A DNA stretch of 5,094 bases from Tannerellaceae bacterium (GTDB lineage: Bacteria; Bacteroidota; Bacteroidia; Bacteroidales; Tannerellaceae), in assembly GCA_031265595.1 (NCBI GenBank), contig JAISCM010000092.1, positions 1 through 5,094 on the forward strand. Direction: 5' to 3'. Position 1 is the first letter of the stretch. Each line of letters starts with the position of its first letter. Both the position numbers and the translations under genes were made by a program. Below are positions 1 through 5,094 of the stretch, in pieces. Below the pieces are notes generated by a model, which searched no databases, was not told the DNA's origin, and worked only from the letters and a program-made list of their open reading frames with translations.

Positions 1-111
1 CCGTCGTCGGTTAAATTCTGCCACCTTGTGGGGCTGAACTACGTATCCTGCTCACCGTTCCGTGTGCCTATCGCCCGTGTAGCCGCCGCCCAGGCAGTAA
101 TCGAAAAGTAA
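1..111 (+). CDS. ppdK: Pyruvate phosphate dikinase, C-terminal end (5'-truncated by window)
   Basis: Only the last 36 codons are present, open from base 1 in frame 1 and ending at TAA 109-111. The visible peptide contains [17 protein letters not shown] followed by an Ala-rich helix ([10 protein letters not shown]), which is the highly conserved C-terminus of pyruvate phosphate dikinase. This is the end of the TIM-barrel PEP/pyruvate-binding domain. The enzyme interconverts pyruvate + ATP + Pi with phosphoenolpyruvate + AMP + PPi in the cytosol. From family knowledge, the catalytic cysteine sits in a GxCGE motif that would lie just upstream of base 1, so it cannot be checked here. The stop is followed after six bases by the antiporter start, in the same frame and strand, implying one transcript. 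The identification rests on a short but very characteristic stretch. The related PEP synthase and PTS enzyme I share the fold but not this ending. Confidence -1.
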   Translation, partial: PSSVKFCHLVGLNYVSCSPFRVPIARVAAAQAVIEK

Positions 112-120
112 GCATATATG
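104..120 (+). promoter_or_regulatory. A-rich translation leader of the antiporter gene
   Basis: The 17 bases ending in the start codon read AAAAGTAAGCATATATG and overlap the ppdK stop codon. There is no Shine-Dalgarno sequence, as is usual in Bacteroidota, where A-rich leaders serve instead. The in-frame TAA at 109-111 forbids any earlier start, so the ATG at 118 is the first possible one. The leader matches that of rfbC at 15 of 17 positions. Confidence -1.
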
Positions 121-2379
121 GCCGATCTGAATGATTTTATAGGTGACTTAGCCTTGATCCTTATTACAGCCGGGATTGCAACTATTTTGTTCAAATGGCT
201 TAAGCAGCCGGTTGTATTGGGGTATATTGTGGCCGGATTTATTGCCGGCCCACATATACCCTGGCTACCTACTGTGGCGGATATGGGCAATGTTGAGATA
301 TGGGCTGAGATCGGCATAATATTCCTTCTGTTTGCCCTGGGGCTGGAGTTCAGCTTTAAGAAGCTAATGGAAGTGGGAGGGACGGCCTCGCTTGCCACCA
401 TTATCAATATGGGCTCGATGATCGTTATCGGGTATATAGTGGGGCAACTGCTTGGCTGGCCGCAGATGGACAGTATCTTCCTCGGCGGTATGTTGTCTAT
501 GTCTTCTACAACGATTATTATCAAAGCGTTTAATGATATGGGGCTTCAGAAGCAGAAGTTTGCCGGTATCGTATTTGGTATGCTGATTGTAGAAGACCTG
601 GCAGCTATCCTGATGATGGTATTGCTCTCTACCGTAGCCGTAAGCCATCGGATCGGAGGCGTTGAGCTGCTGAGCAGCCTGCTCCGGCTTGTCTTCTTTG
701 TGCTGGTTTGGTTTGTTGTGGGTATCTACCTTGTCCCTACGCTGCTGAAGAAACTGAAGAATTACCTGAACGACGAAACCCTGATCATCGTCTCGATAGG
801 GCTTTGCCTGGGGATGGTATTGTTTGCCCACAAAGTAGGATTCTCTGCCGCTTTAGGCGCCTTTATTATGGGCTCTATCCTGGCGGAAACGGTAAAGGCG
901 AAGCATATCGAGCATTTGGTTGAGCCAATCAAGAATCTTTTCGGGGCCGTATTCTTTGTATCGGTAGGCATGCTGATAGACCCGTTGGTGATTAAAGAGC
1001 ACGGAGGGCTGATATTGATCCTTACGGGAGTGGTGTTGGTAGGGCGCATTATCTTTGCCACGCTTGGGGTGATAGCCTCGGGCGAAGGACTGAAAGTAGC
1101 GATGCAGGCGGGATTCAGTCTGGCGCAGATAGGCGAGTTTTCGTTTATTATTGCCGGCCTGGGGATGAGCCTGGGCGTTATCCGTGGCGACTTATACCCC
1201 ATAATTGTATCCGTATCGATCATTACCACGTTTACTACTCCTTATCTTATCAGACTATCTACGCCGCTATGCCAGGCTGTAGAACGCCATATCCCTGCCG
1301 GATGGAGTAAGATAATAGAAGGCTATGCCTCTTCGGGCCTGAAGACCGTTAATAAACAAAACGACTGGAATAAACTGCTGAAGAGCGTGCTTCGGATCAT
1401 GGCAGTATACGTGGCTATAACGCTGGCTGTGATCTTCCTCTTCGAACAGTTTGTAACGCCTTTTATAACGGATAAGGTGCCGGGCGTTTGGGGTAAGATA
1501 CTTTCGGCTGCGTTGGCCCTGCTTCTGATGGCCCCTTTCCTTCGCGCTATTATTATGAAGAAGAACCGGTCGGAGGAGTTCAGGAACTTATGGCAGGATA
1601 ATCATTTTAACCGTGGCGCCCTGCTATCCCTTATCGTATTCAGAATAGGGATTGGCTGTGCCTTGATCATGATGGTGCTTGCGCCTTTGTTCCCCAGCTA
1701 TACACTGGGGATGATCATTGTGTCGATGATCGTTATAGCCTTCGTAATCTACTTTCAAGGCTTTAAGCACCAGTCTATACGTATGGAAGCCCGCTTCCTT
1801 GCGAATTTGCACCATAAGCAATTAACAGAAGAAAAGTCGGCTCCGATCCACCCTTCGATTGCGAACGCCCTGTTATCAAAAGACGTTCATCTGGAAGAGA
1901 TAGACGTTTCGCCAGCTTCGCCCAAAGTAGGGAAAACGCTTGGCGAGCTTCACTTCCGTAAGCGTTTAGGCCTGAATATCGTTACCATTATCCGCGGCAA
2001 TAAGAAGATCAATATCCCCGATGGCAACGAAGCTATCTATCCGTATGATAAACTGATCGTAGCCGGCTCTGACGAGAATATCCGTAAATTTACGCAACAA
2101 ATAGCCGACAGAAACGAAATGGCAGCAAATGAAGACGAACCTGCCCATCACGTAATCCTATCACAATATGTAGTAGAGCCAGGCTCGCCCATGATAAACA
2201 AAACCATTCAGGAGCTCAACATTCAGAAGAAAACAGAGTGTATGATCATCCATATAGAAAGAGATGACCATTCCATCATAGCCATCTCTCCGACGTGTAT
2301 ACTGAAAGAAGGAGACACGCTTCTATTGGCTGGCGAATGGGACAAGCTCAATGGTTTTGAAGCGAATCTTCTCTTATAG
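118..2379 (+). CDS. CPA2-family cation:proton antiporter (KefB-like) with two C-terminal RCK_C domains
   Basis: A 753-residue inner-membrane protein predicted to exchange K+ or Na+ for H+. Residues about 8-385 form the Na+/H+ exchanger domain with roughly 12-13 hydrophobic helices. Hallmarks are LLFALGLEFSFKKL (70-83), the acidic pair E159-D160 in VEDLAAI (a position linked to ion binding in CPA2 transporters), GFSAALGAFIMGSILAE (241-257), FGAVFFVSVGMLIDP (275-289) and AGFSLAQIGEFSFIIAGLG (331-349). Four further hydrophobic segments follow (about 424-447, 458-479, 500-523, 527-547). The cytoplasmic tail has two RCK_C (TrkA_C) repeats, about 590-662 and 679-749, each with a conserved G-K/N-K-T-hydrophobic-x-E-L start and a GD or YD near the end. 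I see no GxGxxG nucleotide-binding RCK_N domain between membrane part and tail, unlike E. coli KefB/KefC. The start is fixed by an in-frame stop 6 bp upstream. Probably co-transcribed with ppdK. Family assignment is secure; the ion transported cannot be read from sequence. Confidence -1.
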   Translation: MADLNDFIGDLALILITAGIATILFKWLKQPVVLGYIVAGFIAGPHIPWLPTVADMGNVEIWAEIGIIFLLFALGLEFSFKKLMEVGGTASLATIINMGSMIVIGYIVGQLLGWPQMDSIFLGGMLSMSSTTIIIKAFNDMGLQKQKFAGIVFGMLIVEDLAAILMMVLLSTVAVSHRIGGVELLSSLLRLVFFVLVWFVVGIYLVPTLLKKLKNYLNDETLIIVSIGLCLGMVLFAHKVGFSAALGAFIMGSILAETVKAKHIEHLVEPIKNLFGAVFFVSVGMLIDPLVIKEHGGLILILTGVVLVGRIIFATLGVIASGEGLKVAMQAGFSLAQIGEFSFIIAGLGMSLGVIRGDLYPIIVSVSIITTFTTPYLIRLSTPLCQAVERHIPAGWSKIIEGYASSGLKTVNKQNDWNKLLKSVLRIMAVYVAITLAVIFLFEQFVTPFITDKVPGVWGKILSAALALLLMAPFLRAIIMKKNRSEEFRNLWQDNHFNRGALLSLIVFRIGIGCALIMMVLAPLFPSYTLGMIIVSMIVIAFVIYFQGFKHQSIRMEARFLANLHHKQLTEEKSAPIHPSIANALLSKDVHLEEIDVSPASPKVGKTLGELHFRKRLGLNIVTIIRGNKKINIPDGNEAIYPYDKLIVAGSDENIRKFTQQIADRNEMAANEDEPAHHVILSQYVVEPGSPMINKTIQELNIQKKTECMIIHIERDDHSIIAISPTCILKEGDTLLLAGEWDKLNGFEANLLL

Positions 2380-2387
2380 CCTCCCGA

Positions 2388-3527
2388 TTACCGTTGATGA
2401 TACATCTGGTCGTAATAACTGATGTAATCGCCGGTAAGGATGTCGTCTACCCAAGCCTGGTTGTTTAAGTACCAATAGATTGTTTTTACGATACCGTCTT
2501 CAAAGCGGGTTTCCGGCTTCCAACCCAGTTCGTTTGTTATTTTAGCAGGGTCGATGGCATAACGCTGGTCGTGTCCGAGGCGGTCTTTTACGAAAGTGAT
2601 CAATCCATCGTTGATCCAACCGGTTTTTATCTCTCCGTTGGCATCCAGCTCTTTCTTCTTCAATACCTGGCGATAGGCCGGTTGTTCGTCCATGATGCGG
2701 CGGATGGTTTGGATGGTAAGCTTTACGATTTCGATGTTCTGCTTTTCGTTATGCCCGCCTACGTTGTACACCTCTCCCGGTCTTCCTTTGTGGATAACGG
2801 CGTCGATGGCTTTGCAATGGTCTTCCACATAAAGCCAGTCGCGCACATTCGTTCCGTCTCCATACACCGGGAGCGGTTTGCCTTGCAGGATGTTTTGTAT
2901 AATAAGGGGAATCAGTTTCTCCGGGAAATGATAAGGGCCGTAATTGTTGGAACACCGGGTGATGGTTGTTGGCATCTTATACGTTTCACGATAGGCTTTC
3001 ACGAAGAGGTCGGCGCTTGTCTTTGATGCGCTGTACGGGCTTCTTGGGTCTAACGGGGTAGCTTCGGTAAAGAAACCTTCCGCCCCCAGGCTTCCGTATA
3101 CTTCGTCTGTAGACACCTGATGGAAGCGGACGCCTTCTTTCCATGTCGGATAGCCGGCCTGGTCTTTCCCCGTTGTCCAGGCGTATTTAGCAGCGTCAAG
3201 CAGGTTCTGCGTCCCGAGGATATTGGTTACCAGAAATAATTGAGGGTTGTCAATGCTCCGGTCTACATGGCTTTCTGCTGCAAAGTTCACTACATAATCA
3301 AAGGAGTACTTTATAAAAAGATCATCTACCAGCGAACGGTCGCCGATGTCTCCTTTTACAAACAGGCAGCGGTTGCTATCTATATCCTTTTCAATCGTCT
3401 TCAGATTGCCGGCGTATGTAAGCAAATCAAGAACAATTATTTTTATGTCCGGATAAGCAGCGAGCATGTATTTAATAAAGTTAGCTCCAATAAAACCGGC
3501 TGCTCCGGTTACTAAATATGTCTTCAT
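2388..3527 (-). CDS. rfbB: dTDP-glucose 4,6-dehydratase (RmlB)
   Basis: A 379-residue cytosolic enzyme of the extended short-chain dehydrogenase family. It converts dTDP-glucose to dTDP-4-keto-6-deoxyglucose with bound NAD, the second step of dTDP-L-rhamnose synthesis. Visible motifs: the NAD-binding TGAAGFIG at 7-14; NFAAESHVDRS at 81-91; the catalytic STDEVYG at 139-145 (T140, D141, E142); YSASK at 165-169 with Y165 and K169; NNYGPYHFPEKLIP at 194-207; and YGDGTNVRDWLYVEDH at 222-237. These match RmlB rather than other sugar epimerases or dehydratases. It is slightly longer than the E. coli enzyme (about 360), mainly through an insertion at 288-309. The ATG is the only plausible start, since an in-frame TAG lies 6 bp upstream of it (3534-3536). 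It follows rfbC by 14 bp, so the two form an operon, and it ends 8 bp from the convergent antiporter gene. Confidence -1.
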   Translation of the reverse strand: MKTYLVTGAAGFIGANFIKYMLAAYPDIKIIVLDLLTYAGNLKTIEKDIDSNRCLFVKGDIGDRSLVDDLFIKYSFDYVVNFAAESHVDRSIDNPQLFLVTNILGTQNLLDAAKYAWTTGKDQAGYPTWKEGVRFHQVSTDEVYGSLGAEGFFTEATPLDPRSPYSASKTSADLFVKAYRETYKMPTTITRCSNNYGPYHFPEKLIPLIIQNILQGKPLPVYGDGTNVRDWLYVEDHCKAIDAVIHKGRPGEVYNVGGHNEKQNIEIVKLTIQTIRRIMDEQPAYRQVLKKKELDANGEIKTGWINDGLITFVKDRLGHDQRYAIDPAKITNELGWKPETRFEDGIVKTIYWYLNNQAWVDDILTGDYISYYDQMYHQR

Positions 3528-3541
3528 ACGTATCTATTTAT

Positions 3542-4093
3542 TTAAAATTCAAAGTTGTATTCCGCCTTTTGCAGGGCCGGGGCGTTTTTGTCTTTCTCCG
3601 ACATCACCAAGGCCTCGGGAGAAGCTATTTTCCAATCAATCCCGAAAGCGTCAAAGTGTACGCTCCGTTCGTGCGACGGCGTATAGGGGTTATCAACCTT
3701 ATAGGTGAAAACAGTATCGTCTGCCAATACATGAAAGCCGTGGGCAAACCCCTGCGGAATGAATAGTTGCCGTTTGTTTTCGCCCGTAAGCTCTACCGCT
3801 ACATGCTTTCCGAATGTAGGAGAGCCCTTGCGCATATCTACCGCTACATCAAGAACGGCGCCCCGGATCACCCGTACCAATTTAGCTTGCGAGAAAGGAT
3901 CAAGCTGATAATGCAGCCCACGAAGCGCCCCCATAGACGAACACGATTCATTATCCTGTATAAAATCTACCCTGCCGATATGCTTCTCAAATTCGGCTTT
4001 TCTGAAAGCTTCAAAAAAATATCCCCGCGAGTCGTTGAACACATTCGGTTCAATCATCCATACTCCGGGGATATCTGTTTCTGTAAAGTTCAT
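3542..4093 (-). CDS. rfbC: dTDP-4-dehydrorhamnose 3,5-epimerase (RmlC)
   Basis: A 183-residue cupin-fold epimerase, normal length for the family. It acts on the RmlB product, inverting C3 and C5 to give dTDP-4-keto-L-rhamnose, the third step of dTDP-L-rhamnose synthesis. Evidence: DSRGYFFEAF at 21-30; QDNESCSS at 46-53; LRGLHYQ at 58-64 with R59 and the catalytic base H61; K71; RQLFIPQGFAHGFHVL at 108-123 with H118; Y137 in NPYTP, the likely catalytic tyrosine; and SEKD ending at D168, which pairs with the catalytic histidine in known structures. The QDNES segment has Glu where many proteobacterial enzymes have His, probably lineage variation. The start is secure because an in-frame TAA lies at 4106-4108, just 12 bp upstream. 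It is followed by rfbB after 14 bp. The gene upstream is htpG, not the usual rfbA, and no rfbD is visible. Confidence -1.
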   Translation of the reverse strand: MNFTETDIPGVWMIEPNVFNDSRGYFFEAFRKAEFEKHIGRVDFIQDNESCSSMGALRGLHYQLDPFSQAKLVRVIRGAVLDVAVDMRKGSPTFGKHVAVELTGENKRQLFIPQGFAHGFHVLADDTVFTYKVDNPYTPSHERSVHFDAFGIDWKIASPEALVMSEKDKNAPALQKAEYNFEF

Positions 4094-4096
4094 ATA

Positions 4097-4119
4097 TGCG
4101 TTCTTTTAATTTGAACGCA
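4097..4119 (-). repeat. Perfect 7-bp inverted repeat in front of rfbC
   Basis: On the minus strand TGCGTTC (4119-4113) is followed by a 9-base A/T loop and then GAACGCA (4103-4097), ending 3 bases before the rfbC ATG. The arms are exact reverse complements. There is no T-run after the second arm, so it does not look like an intrinsic terminator for htpG. It could be an operator overlapping the transcription start, or an RNA hairpin limiting ribosome access to rfbC. An outer pair ATATGC (4142-4137) and GCATAT (4099-4094) could form a competing structure. Both roles are inference. Confidence -1.
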
Positions 4120-4148
4120 AATTAAACTATTTTAGTGCATATCAGCAA
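4118..4148 (-). promoter_or_regulatory. Candidate Bacteroidetes-type promoter for rfbCB
   Basis: In the 59-bp htpG-rfbC gap, reading the minus strand, TTG at 4148-4146 is separated by 20 bases from TTAATTTG at 4125-4118. The Bacteroidetes sigma-ABfr consensus is TTTG about 20 bases before TAnnTTTG; the -7 box here matches except for its second base. Transcription would begin near 4111, giving a leader of under 25 bases. The gap is AT-rich, so a chance match is possible, and rfbCB might instead be read through from htpG. Confidence -1.
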
Positions 4149-4152
4149 CGAA

Positions 4153-5094
4153 TTAGCCAATCATTTGAACACTTCGTTTGATAAAGCGGCTTAAAGGCTC
4201 GCCCTTTAGCATGCCGTTGCTTAATAAAGCCAGGTCGATCAATTCATGCACCAGGTTATTTGTGGCGGCATACTCTGATAGAATACTGTTGCGTTGCTCG
4301 CGTAGCTCATCCAGTTTCTTCTCTGTATTGTTCATGTCTTCATCTTCTTCAGCCGTAATTTCTTCCTCCTTTTTCTTGTCTTGCTTTTCGTGCAGGTCGG
4401 CTTCTCTGGCTTCCCAGCCTTTAATGTCGGCGTCTACCGGAGCTAATTTATCGGCGCAGGCCTGCTCTTCATCCGCCAATACTTTCTTTACAAGCTCATG
4501 GTCTGTGTTCAGCACTAAATTATAACCGTCGGGCATTTCGCCATAGAACGACATACCCGGCTGCATGGCCGACATGTCTCGCATACGCCTCATATACTCA
4601 CTCTGTGTAAGCATCACAGGATTGGCATTGGCGCCTAACGCTTCAAACGTAATATAAAATTCAGTCTTCTCAATCTTGGGCACCTGGCTCTTGAATACTT
4701 CCTCTAAAGCGCTCTTTTGATTTGCTTCGAGCGTTACGTTGCTGGCATCCGATTTGCGGATGATATTCTCGGTTGTATCGCTGTCTACCCGGACGAATTG
4801 TGTCTTTTCTAATTTCTGTTCCAGATGTCCTACGATGTGTACATCTAATTGTCCGCCCATCATCAATACATTATATCCTTTGTCTTTAGCGGCCTGGATA
4901 TAGCTGTATTGTTCTTCGGTACTGTTTGTATAGAGATATATCAGATTACCGTTTTTATCTGTTTGGTTCTCTTTCACCAATGTTTTGTACTCATCAAAGG
5001 TATAATACTTGTTGTCTACATCTTTCAGAAGGGCAAACTTAGCGGCGCGTTCGTAGAACTTCTCGTCTGTCAGCATACCATATTGGATGAATAA
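4153..5094 (-). CDS. htpG: Molecular chaperone HtpG (Hsp90), C-terminal part (5'-truncated by window)
   Basis: The minus-strand frame is open from the window edge and gives 313 residues ending MIG at TAA 4155-4153. The internal ATG at 5076-5074 is not the true start: the six codons before it (LFIQYG) continue the family's conserved F-I-x-Y/F-G-M-x-D-E-K-F stretch. HtpG is the bacterial cytosolic Hsp90, a dimeric ATP-dependent chaperone. Visible are the end of the middle domain (YLYTNSTEEQ at 53-62 of the visible part, then NVLMMGGQLD) and the C-terminal dimerisation domain (DLALLSNGMLKGEPLSRFIKR, 287-307). The N-terminal ATPase domain lies outside. Between LVKK (201-204) and that final helix are about 80 residues, against under 20 in E. 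coli HtpG; the extra stretch is Lys/Glu-rich and probably coiled coil. The rfbC gene follows after 59 bp on the same strand, with no intrinsic terminator seen. Identification is firm. Confidence -1.
   Translation of the reverse strand, partial: LFIQYGMLTDEKFYERAAKFALLKDVDNKYYTFDEYKTLVKENQTDKNGNLIYLYTNSTEEQYSYIQAAKDKGYNVLMMGGQLDVHIVGHLEQKLEKTQFVRVDSDTTENIIRKSDASNVTLEANQKSALEEVFKSQVPKIEKTEFYITFEALGANANPVMLTQSEYMRRMRDMSAMQPGMSFYGEMPDGYNLVLNTDHELVKKVLADEEQACADKLAPVDADIKGWEAREADLHEKQDKKKEEEITAEEDEDMNNTEKKLDELREQRNSILSEYAATNNLVHELIDLALLSNGMLKGEPLSRFIKRSVQMIG

Noticed and set aside
39..1229. Several open frames of about 155-161 codons on the minus strand inside the antiporter gene
   Set aside because: Their translations are rich in Pro, Ser, Ile or His/Gln and show no recognisable domain. 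The plus-strand frame has clear family motifs throughout, so these are antisense shadows.
2359..2371. GAAG/CTTC stem at the end of the antiporter gene as a terminator
   Set aside because: Only four base pairs with a five-base loop and no following T-run, so too weak to be called a terminator.
2571..4114. Plus-strand open frames opposite rfbB and rfbC
   Set aside because: Both minus-strand genes have complete catalytic motifs and family-typical length. The opposite frames show no motif and no plausible leader.
4097..4119. The 7-bp inverted repeat as an intrinsic terminator of htpG
   Set aside because: No T-run follows the second arm on the minus strand; it leads directly into the rfbC start codon. 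A regulatory role is more consistent.
4178..4525. Serine-rich plus-strand open frame opposite htpG
   Set aside because: Its long Ser runs are simply the complement of the Lys/Glu-rich codons of the HtpG insertion. It is low-complexity antisense sequence, not a gene.
1..5094. Mobile element, CRISPR array, tRNA or defence system
   Set aside because: Nearly every base falls in five conserved housekeeping-type genes. I saw no transposase, regularly spaced repeats, tRNA-like fold, terminal repeats or abrupt composition change.

Overview
This looks like a core chromosomal segment from a member of Bacteroidales (phylum Bacteroidota). A Parabacteroides/Bacteroides-type genome is my best guess. The reasons are the style of the HtpG, RmlB and RmlC proteins, which carry lineage-type insertions, moderate GC, A-rich translation leaders without Shine-Dalgarno sequences, and a promoter candidate of the Bacteroidetes -33/-7 type. 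The genus is inference, not proof.

Layout. Plus strand: the last 36 codons of pyruvate phosphate dikinase (ppdK, 1-111), then six bases later a 753-residue CPA2-family cation:proton antiporter (118-2379). The two are almost certainly co-transcribed. Minus strand, read right to left: the C-terminal 313 residues of the chaperone HtpG (5094-4153, start outside the window), a 59-bp gap holding a candidate promoter and a perfect 7-bp inverted repeat, then rfbC (dTDP-4-dehydrorhamnose 3,5-epimerase, 4093-3542) and rfbB (dTDP-glucose 4,6-dehydratase, 3527-2388), 14 bp apart. The plus and minus blocks converge with only 8 bp between the antiporter and rfbB stop codons. No stretch longer than 59 bp lacks a gene.

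How the genes work together. RfbB and RfbC catalyse the second and third steps of dTDP-L-rhamnose synthesis, making a sugar donor for surface polysaccharide. The first and last enzymes (RfbA, RfbD) are not in the window, so the pathway must be completed elsewhere. PPDK interconverts pyruvate and phosphoenolpyruvate, and the antiporter exchanges K+ or Na+ for protons; a link between these two is only suggested by their spacing. HtpG is a general Hsp90 chaperone.

I saw no mobile element, CRISPR array, RNA gene, phage gene or defence gene, and no evidence of a new biological system. The points worth a second look are small: the domain plan of the antiporter (tandem RCK_C domains without a nucleotide-binding RCK_N, plus extra membrane helices), the long charged insertion in HtpG, the 22-residue insertion in RfbB, and the hairpin/operator in front of rfbC.
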